Below, one piece after another: positions 16,968 through 26,302 of a stretch of 64,000 nucleotides of DNA. The DNA is taken from assembly GCF_000023125.1 (NCBI RefSeq), contig NC_013037.1, positions 3,038,001 through 3,102,000 on the forward strand, in the 5' to 3' direction. The notes under the pieces are model-generated. The model worked only from the letters and a program-made list of their open reading frames with translations, was not told the DNA's origin and made no database searches. Source of the DNA: Dyadobacter fermentans DSM 18053 (GTDB lineage: Bacteria > Bacteroidota > Bacteroidia > Cytophagales > Spirosomataceae). Each line of letters begins with the position of its first letter. The stretch's first letter is position 1. A program made the translations under genes and the position numbers.

Positions 16968-17663
16968 ATGAAAAAGTTGATCCTATGGAGCATCGCATGC
17001 GTGATGATGCTCAGCCTGAGGGCGTTTGCCCAGCAATGTGCCGGCTATGACTTTAAAGAAGGAAGCGGGTTTGAGATGAACAACTTCGACGGCAAGGGCA
17101 AAGCCATTGGCAAGCTGATTTACAAAATCACCAAAGTAGCAGCGGAAGGCAGCAACACGGTGGTGACGATCGACATGGAGTCTTTCAGCAGTAAAGGTAA
17201 ATCCGAATTCAAAAACACTTACCAGATGAAATGCGACGGCAATGTGCTGATCCTTGACGCCGCGTCGATGATCAGCCAGGAGCAGCTGAAATCGTTTCAG
17301 AATATGGAAATGAAATTTACCTACGACAATATCGAAATCCCTTCCAAGCTAGCCGCGGGCGATAAGTTAAAGGATGCGTCCGTCAAAGGTGAAGGGAAGT
17401 CGGGGCCGATGCCGGTGACTTTTAATATGGTGATCAAAAACCGTACGGTAGCCGGACAGGAAAAGCTAACGATCCCGGCCGGGAGCTATGACGTGTATAA
17501 AATCAATTCAGATATGGACATGGCCATGGTTATGGGCTTTCCGGTGAAGATGGAAATGCAAACGGTTTCCTACCGCGCGCCCGGCGTGGTGTGGGACCTG
17601 AAAACCGAAACTTACCGCAAAGGAAAACTGATGGGGTACAGCGAACTGGCCAAAATCTATTGA
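16968..17663 (+). CDS. Secreted DUF3108/TapB-like protein
   Basis: A 231-residue exported protein starting at ATG 16968 (MKKLILWSIACVMMLSLRAF, signal peptide). The earlier in-frame ATG at 16935 overlaps a TATATTTG box (16930-16937) that fits a -7 element, so it is rejected. The mature protein is all-beta in appearance, with KFTYDNIEIPSKLAAGDKL and IPAGSYDVYKINSDMD, as in the DUF3108 / TapB-like group of periplasmic proteins. No catalytic residues are evident. It ends at a strong terminator and is probably monocistronic. Confidence 0.7.
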   Translation: MKKLILWSIACVMMLSLRAFAQQCAGYDFKEGSGFEMNNFDGKGKAIGKLIYKITKVAAEGSNTVVTIDMESFSSKGKSEFKNTYQMKCDGNVLILDAASMISQEQLKSFQNMEMKFTYDNIEIPSKLAAGDKLKDASVKGEGKSGPMPVTFNMVIKNRTVAGQEKLTIPAGSYDVYKINSDMDMAMVMGFPVKMEMQTVSYRAPGVVWDLKTETYRKGKLMGYSELAKIY

Positions 17664-17693
17664 TTTCGCGGAACGCAATATTAACATTTCCAT

Positions 17694-17731
17694 AAAGAAC
17701 GGCTTGCGATTCGTCAGCAAGCCGTTCTTTT
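17694..17731 (+). terminator. Intrinsic terminator
   Basis: A perfect 14-bp stem AAAGAACGGCTTGC / GCAAGCCGTTCTTT with a 9-base loop; the T run is part of the stem and one more T follows. It separates the DUF3108-like gene from purN. Confidence 0.8.
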
Positions 17732-17796
17732 GATAGCTTTGTCGGGGTATTTTTCAACGATATGCCTTATCTATCATATTTCAACTACGCTTAATA

Positions 17797-18366
17797 ATGA
17801 AGAGAATTGCCATTTTTGCATCCGGCTCGGGGTCCAATGCCGAGAACATTTGTGAGTATTTCGCCCATCGCGAGGATGTGGACGTGTCGCTGATATTCAC
17901 GAACAACCCCATGGCCGGAGTGATCAAAAGGGCGCTTAAATCGCAAATCCCCGTCGTTTTCTTCGACAGAAAAACCTTTTACCATACCGGCAAAATTCCG
18001 CAGATCCTGCAAAACGAAGGCATAGACCTGGTGGTGCTCGCCGGATTTATGATGCTCGTACCACCTGTGCTCGTAGAAGCATTCCCGAATAAAATGATCA
18101 ACATTCATCCGGCATTGCTTCCGAAATACGGCGGAAAAGGCATGTACGGGCATTTCGTGCACGAGGCGGTTGTGAATGCCGGCGAAACCGAATCGGGCAT
18201 CACGATCCATTATGTGAACGAGCATTACGACGAAGGAGACATCATTTTCCAGGCCAGCTGCGAGGTGACACCCGGCGACTCGCCCGACGACGTCGCACGC
18301 AAGGTACACACCCTCGAATACGCGCATTATCCGCGCGTGATCGACGAAATCCTGAACAGACAGTAA
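17797..18366 (+). CDS. purN: Phosphoribosylglycinamide formyltransferase
   Basis: Transfers a formyl group from 10-formyltetrahydrofolate to GAR, step three of purine synthesis. The 189-residue protein has the GAR-binding loop ASGSGSN (8-14) and the catalytic motif INIHPALLPKYGGKG with N102 and H104, plus D145 in NEHYDEGDII. These match the Asn-His-Asp triad of the family. Length is normal. A TAGCTTTG box lies at 17734-17741, just after the upstream terminator. An EamA transporter gene starts 4 bases after the stop and a J-domain gene follows, so the three form a likely operon. Confidence 0.95.
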   Translation: MKRIAIFASGSGSNAENICEYFAHREDVDVSLIFTNNPMAGVIKRALKSQIPVVFFDRKTFYHTGKIPQILQNEGIDLVVLAGFMMLVPPVLVEAFPNKMINIHPALLPKYGGKGMYGHFVHEAVVNAGETESGITIHYVNEHYDEGDIIFQASCEVTPGDSPDDVARKVHTLEYAHYPRVIDEILNRQ

Positions 18367-18369
18367 CCC

Positions 18370-19317
18370 ATGCTGTTTTTCCTGCTAGCGGTCATTTTCA
18401 CGGTCATGCTCTACCTGATCATGCGCGCCTACCCGCGCTACCAGGTGGACTCGTTTCATGCAGTAGTGTTCAACTACTACTCCTGTGTGCTTACAGGACT
18501 TTTGCTAACGCCCGATCTAAACGTGTTCAGGCAGGTGGAATGGACTTCCGAGGGTACATTACTAACGATGGCGCTGGGCGCAATGTTTGTCACGGCGTTT
18601 ATGCTAATCGGCCTCACAGCGCAGAAAGTGAGCGTAACGGCCACGTCGCTGGCAGGAAATATGTCGCTGGTGATTCCCGTGCTTTTCGGACTTTTTGTTT
18701 TTAAAAATAACAACAAAGACTTCACGGCGCTCAATTACCTAGGCCTGGTGCTGGCGCTGGTCGCCCTCGCATTAGGCGCGATCCAGCGAGCACCGAAAAC
18801 CGCCGCGCCCCATGCAGGCCATCCCGGGCACGGGACAAATGCAAACCAGCCGTTGCAAGCGGCAAAGCAGGCATTGTGGATATTTCCGGTATTAACGTTC
18901 TTCGCGAGCGGGACCAACAACACACTGATCAATTTCCTGTCTTCGAAGTATTATCCCGCCGGACAAATCACCGTTTTCATGATCATCGCGTGCTTCGGGG
19001 CGGTGGTGATCGGCACCTCCATCCTCGTTTACCGGATCATTGCGCATGGCCACAGCCTGAAATTCAGGAGCGTGGTCGGCGGCTTGCTGCTGGGCGTGCC
19101 TAACTTTTTGTCGCTCTATTTCCTGTTGCGCGCGCTGGCGGCATTCGGAAACAGCGCAGCTTATGTTTTTCCGATTTACAATATCCTCACCATGCTCGTT
19201 TCGGCGCTCGCGGCCTGGCTGCTGTACAAAGAGCGTTTGAATGCCTTAAATAAGTGGGGCCTCGTGCTTGCCGTGATCGCCATTGTGCTGATTTCCTACC
19301 AGGAATTGAACCTGTGA
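18370..19317 (+). CDS. EamA-type (DMT superfamily) transporter
   Basis: A 315-residue integral membrane protein with about ten hydrophobic helices in two halves, typical of drug/metabolite transporters. The halves are joined at about residues 140-160 by a soluble histidine- and glycine-rich linker (APHAGHPGHGTNANQ). The second half ends with GLVLAVIAIVLISYQELNL. Substrate cannot be inferred. It lies 4 bases after purN and 24 bases before a J-domain gene, so a link to nucleobase or cofactor export is possible but unproven. Confidence 0.85.
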   Translation: MLFFLLAVIFTVMLYLIMRAYPRYQVDSFHAVVFNYYSCVLTGLLLTPDLNVFRQVEWTSEGTLLTMALGAMFVTAFMLIGLTAQKVSVTATSLAGNMSLVIPVLFGLFVFKNNNKDFTALNYLGLVLALVALALGAIQRAPKTAAPHAGHPGHGTNANQPLQAAKQALWIFPVLTFFASGTNNTLINFLSSKYYPAGQITVFMIIACFGAVVIGTSILVYRIIAHGHSLKFRSVVGGLLLGVPNFLSLYFLLRALAAFGNSAAYVFPIYNILTMLVSALAAWLLYKERLNALNKWGLVLAVIAIVLISYQELNL

Positions 19318-19341
19318 CGCCGCGGCCGCGTATAGAATATC

Positions 19342-20391
19342 ATGACAGACACCGCCATACTGCATATCCCCGGGCAGGACAAACCGCTCAACAAAAAGCA
19401 AAAAGAGTTCAATCTGCTCTCCGAAACGATCGAAGCCCTCGACCGTCAGATTGCCGAATTGAAACACGCCTACGACGAAATGCTGCGGCGGATGCCGGCT
19501 GAGCTCGATCCGCTTGTGCGCGAATACCAGGGTATCCGCGCCGATATCGTGAACCTTTGGGACCGTGCCTACGAGGCGGAGCATTTCAGGAACGCATATC
19601 AAACGAAGCTGTCCTACCTGATCACCGAAAATGCATACGATCTGATCAAGAATCATGGCTTAACCGACCTGAAAGCGGTTTTCAACAAATACAGCGTCGT
19701 GCCCGCCGATGTGCTGCTGGAAGAAGAGCGCCGGCGTGAACAAGTGCGGATTAATGACCCGGCCTTTTTGCTCGAAAGCGAAAATGAGCCGGCGCCGGAT
19801 GTGGCATTCCACGAACTTTCCAAAGCCGAACAGGAGCGGATCAAAGCCGCACGCCGCGAGCAACGCATGGACGAGCGCATCCGCGAGGCGCAGCAGGCCA
19901 AAACGACCAAATCGGTGCGCAGCGTGTACATGGAACTGGTCAAAACATTCCATCCCGACCTGGAAACGGACGACGCCGAAAAGCAGCGCAAAACCGAAAC
20001 TATGCAGCGCATCACCAAGGCCTATCAGGACAACAACCTCCTGGCGCTGCTGAAACTTCAGATGGAACTCGAACAGATCGACCTGAGCGGCCTCGAAAAT
20101 ATCGACAAAAACCAGCTCAGCTACTATAACAAGATCCTCAGACAGCAAATCGCGGAGCTGGACCAGGAGAAAATTCTGGTACAACAGCAAATCGCCGCGG
20201 CCTGCGGACTACCCTACCAGCATGCCAACTCGATGGTGACGGTCATTGCCCGCTTCAACACGAATATCAATGAATTAAAAGCCGAGATTAAAAATATCAG
20301 AAAGGTATATGCGAATTGGCTGGTGCCGTCGCAGCTCAAAGCCTACCTCAAACCTTTCCAAATCCCCGAGCAGCCGGACGATCATGCGTAA
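19342..20391 (+). CDS. Coiled-coil protein with a J-domain
   Basis: A 349-residue cytoplasmic protein. Residues 15-50 and 255-290 look like coiled coil. Residues ~190-240 form a J-domain: SVYMELVKTFHPDLETDD with the essential HPD at 204-206, followed by TMQRITKAYQDNNLLALLKL. It has no glycine/phenylalanine-rich region and no zinc-finger domain, so it is not a general DnaJ but a specialised co-chaperone (class C) expected to stimulate DnaK. It is third in the purN operon. The client is unknown. The same family occurs widely as 'molecular chaperone DnaJ' in Cytophagales, from memory. Confidence 0.75.
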   Translation: MTDTAILHIPGQDKPLNKKQKEFNLLSETIEALDRQIAELKHAYDEMLRRMPAELDPLVREYQGIRADIVNLWDRAYEAEHFRNAYQTKLSYLITENAYDLIKNHGLTDLKAVFNKYSVVPADVLLEEERRREQVRINDPAFLLESENEPAPDVAFHELSKAEQERIKAARREQRMDERIREAQQAKTTKSVRSVYMELVKTFHPDLETDDAEKQRKTETMQRITKAYQDNNLLALLKLQMELEQIDLSGLENIDKNQLSYYNKILRQQIAELDQEKILVQQQIAAACGLPYQHANSMVTVIARFNTNINELKAEIKNIRKVYANWLVPSQLKAYLKPFQIPEQPDDHA

Positions 20392-20537
20392 CATTAACGC
20401 GTAATAGCCCCGTACTTGCGGGAAACGTATACAATGCGTAGAGGTTTTTCCACGAATTTCATCGCAAATTTAAATATGATTATATAAATATCGGTCGCAA
20501 CGATGCTAACGCTAAGCTGCTTACACCGAAAAGTGCG

Positions 20538-20570
20538 CTGAATGCGCTATTGGCATATAATTTATGTTTG
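20538..20570 (+). promoter_or_regulatory. Candidate promoter of the small outer-membrane protein gene
   Basis: CTG at 20538-20540, a 22-base spacer and TATGTTTG at 20563-20570, matching TAnnTTTG. It is about 30 bases upstream of the ATG at 20602 and supports that start over the frame opening at 20542. Confidence 0.45.
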
Positions 20571-20601
20571 TAGACAGCAACGCACCCAAACTCATATTTA
20601 C

Positions 20602-21243
20602 ATGAAAAATTGTATTTTTTTGCTGCTCGCGATCGCTTTTTGTAGCTTGCGGGCACAAGCGCAGGAGAACGTTTCCATAGGCCCCATCGCCGGAGTTTCC
20701 ATTGCCAACTTCCGCGGGGATATTACCAACACTGACTGGAAACCCGGATTGACCATAGGCGGCTTCTACAATTACAGCTCCGAATCGGGCTTTGGTTTCA
20801 GCGGCCAGCTGCTCTTCACCCAACTTGGCGCGCAGATCAATAACAAAACCAACGAGATTAACCTAAACTACATCCAGGCCCCATTGCTGGCCACTTTCTT
20901 CTTCGGACGCTATGGCGATCGTGTCCGTCCCAAAATTTTCCTCGGCCCGAACCTGAACTTCCTGGTTGGCGCGAGAGATAAAAACGGGAACAATATCAAC
21001 GGCGATTCCAACAACCGCGTTTACAGCCCGTTCGACCTCGGCCTCACATTCGGTGGAGGATTGAATTACCGCCTGCAAGAGAAAATCTGGCTGAATTTCG
21101 ACGCACGATATGGCGTGGGCCTGCTGGACGTGACGCGGGTTGACAATTCGAACATTAAAAATAACAACTGGGGTATCAACGTGGGACTGAGCTTCCCGTT
21201 GGGTACTTACAACAAAAATACCGGAAGATTACGTACGCGCTGA
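20602..21243 (+). CDS. Outer-membrane beta-barrel (porin-family-like) protein
   Basis: A 213-residue protein with a signal peptide (MKNCIFLLLAIAFCSLRAQA). Strand-like repeats follow (GPIAGVSIANFRGD; GLTIGGFYNYSSESGFGFSG; LTFGGGLNYRLQEKIWLNFD; WGINVGLSFPLGTY), typical of the OmpA-barrel-like 'porin family' of Bacteroidota with eight strands. The longer frame from 20542 is rejected because a promoter-like box lies inside it. It is monocistronic, ended by a terminator. Role unknown; structural or permeability protein. Confidence 0.8.
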   Translation: MKNCIFLLLAIAFCSLRAQAQENVSIGPIAGVSIANFRGDITNTDWKPGLTIGGFYNYSSESGFGFSGQLLFTQLGAQINNKTNEINLNYIQAPLLATFFFGRYGDRVRPKIFLGPNLNFLVGARDKNGNNINGDSNNRVYSPFDLGLTFGGGLNYRLQEKIWLNFDARYGVGLLDVTRVDNSNIKNNNWGINVGLSFPLGTYNKNTGRLRTR

Positions 21244-21280
21244 CACACTATAAATGCTGACACACTATTACTCTTGAACA

Positions 21281-21318
21281 GAAGGGCATCCAACTTTGAA
21301 TGCCCTTCTTTATTTTTG
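21281..21318 (+). terminator. Intrinsic terminator after the barrel gene
   Basis: GAAGGGCAT / ATGCCCTTC, a 9-bp stem with a 10-base loop, then TTTATTTTTG. The TATTTTTG (21311-21318) also matches a TAnnTTTG box that could serve the next gene at 21349. Confidence 0.75.
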
Positions 21319-21348
21319 CATCCGGTAGGTTAAAAACGCACACTGCCT

Positions 21349-22746
21349 ATGCTTCAAAAGGATTTGTTGAAAATTACTAAATGGGCTTTTGCAGCTGCCG
21401 TGCTGATCTGGATGATTGGCTGGCTGATGCTCATTCCCGAGGACTTATCGGCCCAGATCGCCGCCGTGGCTGCCGAAGCCGTAAAAACCGGGCGTTTATC
21501 GGAAGATACCGGCATTTCGGCGCCGGTTCTCTGGTTATCGGTCGAGGCAATGAAGCTATTCGGGATCAACCAGCTCTCACTGCATATTCCGGGCTTCCTG
21601 GCCGTTCTTTTCGGCCTGTTCTGCACCTACCGCCTTGGCAGAGTCCTTTATGGGCCCGAATCCGCCGTCCTTTCGGTGCTCGTACTCACTACCGCGCAGG
21701 CGACCTTCGTGGTCAACAATGAGCTGGGCGATGCCGCGTACCTTGCCGCTTGCTATGCATTCATCATGTGGCAAATCAACAGCTACCTGAAAGATAAACG
21801 GATCCATAATCTCCTTTTTTCGCTCGCCGGGGTAGTCGGATTGACTTTCCTGAAAAGCACATTTCCGTATGAAGTGCACCAGTGGCCAAGCGACCCGCTG
21901 CTTACGCTGGTGGTTACGTTCTCGCCATGGACGATTTTCCTTATCCTCGGGCTCATCGAACTCGTTCAGCGGGTCATTGTGCCGGAGCACGACGAAACCT
22001 CCAAGAAAGCGCTGGTTTGCCTGCTGTCCGTTACCATGCCCTTTATTTTTGCCTACGTCAACCCGTTCCGGACGACGATGGACGTGTACATGGCCTATCC
22101 CGTGGCTGCGGTGGTAACGGGCGGGTTCATTATCGGGCGGCTCAAAAGCGATCCTGAGAGCTTCTCGGGCCTGCTCGCCTATGTGCATGCCGTGGCGGCG
22201 TATGCGGCGCTGGCGTTGCTCTTTTGCCTCGTCTGGTTCACATTCCCGGCCGATAATTATTATGGATTGATCCATTTTATGGCGCTATTAAGCGTGCTCA
22301 CCTGGCTGATTTTCTTTTTGCGGGTGCGGAACAAGCTTATCGTCGGCTGCGTCGTGTTCGCGATCGGGGCCAACCTCGTGCTCACCACTTATTTTTATCC
22401 CAACATTTACGAGTACCAGGCCCCGGCAAAGCTGGGCATCCTCGCGAGGGCCAAAGGTGTGCCGCAAAACCGGCTGTTCAGTTACCAGGCGGGCGCTCCG
22501 TACAGTTTGCGTTTCTATTCCGGTGTTCAGGTGATGGAGGTGAATGATTTTGGAAAACTGGTGGGTATGAAAAACTGCTTCGTTTATACCCATCAGCATC
22601 TTTTGGGCGAGTTCAGGGCCATCCGGCCGGACCTGGAAATCGTCGGAAGCTGTGAAGAATATCCCCGCCGCATCCTCGATTTCCGCTTCCTCGATCCCAA
22701 TAAACGGGCCGCGTACGTCACTTCAAAAGTGCTCATCAAACTCTGA
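21349..22746 (+). CDS. Polytopic membrane protein, GT-C / ArnT-like glycosyltransferase family
   Basis: A 465-residue protein with about ten hydrophobic helices and a soluble C-terminal ~100 residues. The N-terminal half resembles GT39/ArnT-like lipid-linked sugar transferases (TGISAPVLWLSVEAMKLFGI; RVLYGPESAVLSVLVLTTAQ; ELGDAAYLAACYAF). The first loop has acidic residues near PEDLSAQ, a region that in other GT-C enzymes holds the catalytic aspartate, but I cannot assign it. The family is usually 500 residues or more, so this is at the short end. It is a single gene with no glycan genes near it. Confidence 0.6.
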   Translation: MLQKDLLKITKWAFAAAVLIWMIGWLMLIPEDLSAQIAAVAAEAVKTGRLSEDTGISAPVLWLSVEAMKLFGINQLSLHIPGFLAVLFGLFCTYRLGRVLYGPESAVLSVLVLTTAQATFVVNNELGDAAYLAACYAFIMWQINSYLKDKRIHNLLFSLAGVVGLTFLKSTFPYEVHQWPSDPLLTLVVTFSPWTIFLILGLIELVQRVIVPEHDETSKKALVCLLSVTMPFIFAYVNPFRTTMDVYMAYPVAAVVTGGFIIGRLKSDPESFSGLLAYVHAVAAYAALALLFCLVWFTFPADNYYGLIHFMALLSVLTWLIFFLRVRNKLIVGCVVFAIGANLVLTTYFYPNIYEYQAPAKLGILARAKGVPQNRLFSYQAGAPYSLRFYSGVQVMEVNDFGKLVGMKNCFVYTHQHLLGEFRAIRPDLEIVGSCEEYPRRILDFRFLDPNKRAAYVTSKVLIKL

Positions 22747-22865
22747 ATCTAGCCGCATTCGGCATAGCTGCTGCATTCCTCAGTCAGCAACCGAGCAGAT
22801 AAAACGGTTCGGGTAATGCGTGCAAGGGTGTTTAGCCGTACCTTTGTAGTCTTTTACAAGAATGC

Positions 22866-24206
22866 ATGATGACTTTTGAAGATTTAAATCTCACAAAACC
22901 GCTCCTGAAAGCACTTTCCGAAGCGGGATATACCACGCCGACGCCCATTCAGCACAAAGTTTTTTCGGTTATGATGTCCGGGAAAGACGTGTGCGGCATT
23001 GCGCAGACGGGCACAGGAAAAACATTTGCCTACCTGCTGCCTACCCTCCGCCAGATCGAGTACGCGAAAGACAGGCTGCCGCAGTTGCTGGTTCTCGTGC
23101 CTACGCGCGAGCTCGTGGTGCAGGTGGTGGAGGAAGTGCGCAAACTTGCCGCATACACTACCCTGCAGGTGGTGGGCGTTTACGGCGGGGGCAATATCAA
23201 GGTTCAGATGGCCGAACTGCACGAGGGGGCGGATGTGGTGGTGGCCACGCCGGGCCGGCTGTTCGACCTGGCGATGAATGGCTCGCTGAAAACCAAGTCA
23301 GTCAAAAAACTGGTGATTGATGAAGTGGATGAAATGCTGAACCTCGGCTTTCGCACCCAACTGAAAAACATCCTCGACCTGCTCCCCCAGCGGCGCCAAA
23401 ACCTGCTCTTCTCGGCCACCATTACCCAGGAAGTGGAGGCGCTGATGAAGGCGTATTTCAATGATCCAGTCCGCATTGAGGCCGCACCGGTGGGCACGCC
23501 GCTGGATAATATCGAGCAGCAGGCCTATTATGTCCCCAATTTTTACACGAAAGTAAACCTGCTCGACAAGCTGCTCGAACAACACGAGGAGATGAACAAG
23601 GTGTTGATTTTTGTGGCGACCAAAAAGCTGGCGGACCAGCTGTACGGCCAGCTGGAACTGGGTTACCTCGACAGGATCGGCGTGATCCATTCCAATAAAG
23701 ACCAGAACCACCGTTTCAACACGATCAGGCAGTTTCACGCAGGAAATTACCGCCTGCTCATCGCTACCGACATTATCGCACGCGGGCTCGACGTCGCCGA
23801 AGTGTCGCACGTGTTCAACTTCGACATTCCGGAAATCCCTGAAAACTACATTCACCGCATTGGCCGCACCGGCCGCGCCGATCGCAAGGGCATAGCGATC
23901 TCCTTCATTTCTGAACGTGAGAAGCCGTTCCAGGAGCAGATCGAAGCGTTGATGGATTTTGAAATACCCGTTTTACCATTACCCGAGGATTTGAAGATCT
24001 CGGAAGTGCTTACACCCGACGAGGAGCCGAAAATTTTCATGAAAAACATCGAACTGAAACGTCCCAAACGCGAGGATGTAGGGGCGGCATTTCATGAAAA
24101 GAAAGCTAAGAATCAGAAGGTTAATGTCCGTCGTGATCATGCGAAGGAAAAAATGGCCAAATACGGGCGGCCTATCAAACGCTCGGGCAAGAAACCCAAG
24201 AAATAG
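22866..24206 (+). CDS. DEAD-box ATP-dependent RNA helicase (RhlE/CshA-like)
   Basis: A 446-residue RNA helicase for unwinding of structured RNA, in ribosome assembly or mRNA decay. The Q motif (TPTPIQ), motif I AQTGTGKT (46-53), Ia PTRELV, motif II DEVD (near 152; V replaces the usual A), motif III SAT, motif V ATDIIARGLD and motif VI HRIGRTGR are all present. A basic lysine/arginine-rich tail of about 60 residues ends the protein (RPKREDVGAAFHEKKAKNQK). TACCTTTG at 22839-22846 is a plausible -7 box. An ABC exporter gene follows 50 bases later. Confidence 0.92.
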   Translation: MMTFEDLNLTKPLLKALSEAGYTTPTPIQHKVFSVMMSGKDVCGIAQTGTGKTFAYLLPTLRQIEYAKDRLPQLLVLVPTRELVVQVVEEVRKLAAYTTLQVVGVYGGGNIKVQMAELHEGADVVVATPGRLFDLAMNGSLKTKSVKKLVIDEVDEMLNLGFRTQLKNILDLLPQRRQNLLFSATITQEVEALMKAYFNDPVRIEAAPVGTPLDNIEQQAYYVPNFYTKVNLLDKLLEQHEEMNKVLIFVATKKLADQLYGQLELGYLDRIGVIHSNKDQNHRFNTIRQFHAGNYRLLIATDIIARGLDVAEVSHVFNFDIPEIPENYIHRIGRTGRADRKGIAISFISEREKPFQEQIEALMDFEIPVLPLPEDLKISEVLTPDEEPKIFMKNIELKRPKREDVGAAFHEKKAKNQKVNVRRDHAKEKMAKYGRPIKRSGKKPKK

Positions 24207-24256
24207 TGAGGAGCCGGATATTCAAATCATTTTGCAGGATTTCGTGTTGAACCTGC

Positions 24257-26047
24257 ATGAATATCTGGCAAATCTTTCAAAGGCTCCGCCCGTTCATTAA
24301 GCCTTACCACCGGCAAATCGCATTTGCATTATTCCTTACCTTACTAGGCGCCGTTACCGCCCAGGTAAACCCCTGGGTGCTCCGCTACACGGTGGACACC
24401 GTTCAGTCGATGCTCGACAAGCAATGGAGTTTGCTGCAAGGCAAAGAGCTTCTGCTGCGCATTACAGCCATTCTTTTTATCAAGGAAATCGTGAACTCGC
24501 TCATCGTGTTCGGGCAGCGGTATTTCGGCGAAAAGATCCGCATTAAGGTTTCCAGTGAATTGTCCCACAATGCCGTCAACCGCATCCTGACCTACAATCT
24601 CGCGTTTTTCAGCGATAACGACAATCAGAAAGGCAAGCTGCAAACGCGTATCGACCGCGGCGTGGAAAGCCTCACAAAGTTGATCCAGAATTTTTTCATC
24701 GACATTCTTCCGCTGTTTGCCAATGCAATGGTGGCGCTGGGACTGATGTTTTCGGCCAATTTCTACGTCGGCTGCATTGCGCTGGCCATTCTGCCGGTTT
24801 ACTTCTGGGTGAGTTACAGGCAGGCGGGCGAGTTGCAGGGTGTTCGCCGCAAACTGAAACGGCAGCGTGAAAACAAAAGCAACGGGCTGATCAGTCTCAT
24901 CGAGTCGGTGATCGTGATCAAGTCCTTTGTCCGCGAGAAACAGGAAGGCGAAAAACAATACGGCCTTCAAATGGAATTGATGGATTCGCAGCTGAAAACG
25001 CGTAAAACCAATTTCACTTACGACGGAATTAAAAGCTTCATCGAACAGATCGGCGTCGTGCTGATCATCATCCTGACCGCCTACCTCGTGCTCGACCGCC
25101 AGATGTCCATCGGCGCGATCATGTTCCATATCCTGCTGTTCAACAACGTATCCGCACCCATCCGGCAGCTGCACCGCATTTACGATGAGATGAACGATGC
25201 CCTTACCTATTCGGAGGGTTTCTTTGATATCCTCGATGCAAACGAGTCGGTAGAAAAAAGCGGGAACACCAATTCCGGCCGGTTCCGCGGCGATTACCAG
25301 CTCCGGAATGTTTCTTTCGCATATCCCAACGGCACCAGGGCGCTGTCCGGCATTAATATGGATATCAAAGCCGGACAAACCACCGCACTCGTGGGGCTAT
25401 CGGGAGCCGGGAAAAGTACGCTTATCAATCTTCTGGTAGGATTTTACGCACAGGATTCGGGAGAGATCATGCTCGATGGCAAGCCGCTGAAATCCTACGA
25501 TCTGTCGTCGTTGCGCAATGCGATCGGAATGGTTTTGCAAAAGAATCACATTTTCAAAGGATCGATCGCCGAGAACATCCGATACGGCAAGCCCGATGCC
25601 AGCTGGGATGAAATGATCGCGGCTTCCCAAAGCGCTTACCTGCACGAACAGATCATGGAATTGCCTGCCGGCTACGAAACGGACGCGCAAATGCTTTCCG
25701 GCGGCCAGCAGCAGCGCATTGCCATTGCGCGCCTGTTCCTCAAAAATCCGCCCATTATCTTCCTCGACGAACCCACTGCCAGCCTCGACGCCATAGCCAC
25801 CGAGCAAATCAAAAACAGCCTCGATGCAATCAAAAAGAACCGGACGGTGGTGATCATTTCGCACAGCCTCGCGCAGATCCTCGATTCAGATCATATTTAT
25901 GTGATGAAAAAAGGGCAGATCGCCGAATCGGGGCGGCATGAAGAATTGTATGAGAAAAATGGCGTTTACAGGCAAATTTTCGATGCTTCCGCCCGGAGTT
26001 TGAACCTTGGAAAAATGCTCGAAACCATGAGCCGCGACCAGGATTAA
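24257..26047 (+). CDS. ABC transporter, fused permease and ATP-binding protein
   Basis: A 596-residue half-transporter of the exporter type (MsbA/LmrA-like), working as a dimer. Six membrane helices lie in residues 15-320. The nucleotide-binding domain follows: Walker [10 protein letters not shown] near 380, signature LSGGQQQR, Walker [13 protein letters not shown] and the H-loop VIISHSL. Lipid, peptide or drug export is possible; the substrate is not evident. It follows a helicase gene by 50 bases and may share its transcript. The transcript would run toward the candidate non-coding RNA at 26087. Confidence 0.92.
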   Translation: MNIWQIFQRLRPFIKPYHRQIAFALFLTLLGAVTAQVNPWVLRYTVDTVQSMLDKQWSLLQGKELLLRITAILFIKEIVNSLIVFGQRYFGEKIRIKVSSELSHNAVNRILTYNLAFFSDNDNQKGKLQTRIDRGVESLTKLIQNFFIDILPLFANAMVALGLMFSANFYVGCIALAILPVYFWVSYRQAGELQGVRRKLKRQRENKSNGLISLIESVIVIKSFVREKQEGEKQYGLQMELMDSQLKTRKTNFTYDGIKSFIEQIGVVLIIILTAYLVLDRQMSIGAIMFHILLFNNVSAPIRQLHRIYDEMNDALTYSEGFFDILDANESVEKSGNTNSGRFRGDYQLRNVSFAYPNGTRALSGINMDIKAGQTTALVGLSGAGKSTLINLLVGFYAQDSGEIMLDGKPLKSYDLSSLRNAIGMVLQKNHIFKGSIAENIRYGKPDASWDEMIAASQSAYLHEQIMELPAGYETDAQMLSGGQQQRIAIARLFLKNPPIIFLDEPTASLDAIATEQIKNSLDAIKKNRTVVIISHSLAQILDSDHIYVMKKGQIAESGRHEELYEKNGVYRQIFDASARSLNLGKMLETMSRDQD

Positions 26048-26086
26048 AAAAAAGTTAAAAAAATTTTCGGTCCGCTGATCTAAAGT

Positions 26087-26240
26087 CCCTTCCGCAACGT
26101 ATGTCGATTCGTGGTGACGAACGACTCATCCGAACCGCCGGGCAATGGCCCCGTGCGATAAGGATTTCAAGATAACAACTAATTATTGTGGAGGGTAAGG
26201 TAATACATAGAGAGGGCGGCATATGCCGCCCTCTCTTTTT
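26087..26240 (+). ncRNA. Candidate structured non-coding RNA ending in a strong terminator
   Basis: This intergenic stretch folds on paper into a closed structure. CCCTTCCGCAA (26087-26097) pairs with TTGTGGAGGG (26186-26195), with one bulge and one G-U pair. Inside are a hairpin GTCGATTCGT-GGTG-ACGAACGAC (26103-26125) and a hairpin GGGC-AATG-GCCC (26140-26151). A second possible hairpin ACAA/TTGT (around 26175-26190) would compete with the closing stem. A 12-bp terminator follows (26209-26240). No open reading frame fills the region and the next gene is on the other strand, so it is not a riboswitch for a downstream gene. A 6S-like or novel RNA, or a 3'-UTR-derived RNA of the ABC gene, is possible. 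I do not recognise the family. Confidence 0.45.
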
Positions 26241-26241
26241 T
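26209..26241 (+). terminator. Strong intrinsic terminator
   Basis: A perfect 12-bp stem AGAGAGGGCGGC / GCCGCCCTCTCT with an ATAT loop, followed by TTTTT. It ends the transcript of the candidate RNA or of the ABC gene. Confidence 0.9.
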
Positions 26242-26244
26242 GCA

Positions 26245-26275
26245 TAAAAAAACTCCCGGACGCGCGCCCGGGAGT
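26245..26275 (-). terminator. Intrinsic terminator of hemA
   Basis: On the minus strand, ACTCCCGG / CCGGGAGT (26275-26252) followed by a seven-base T tract (26251-26245), 27 bases after the hemA stop. Confidence 0.85.
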
Positions 26276-26302
26276 GTGATATTGGAAGAGGTCTATGTGA
26301 TA

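Noticed and set aside
26041..26245. Riboswitch controlling a downstream gene
   Set aside because: The only downstream gene, hemA, is on the opposite strand, so the structure cannot be its leader.
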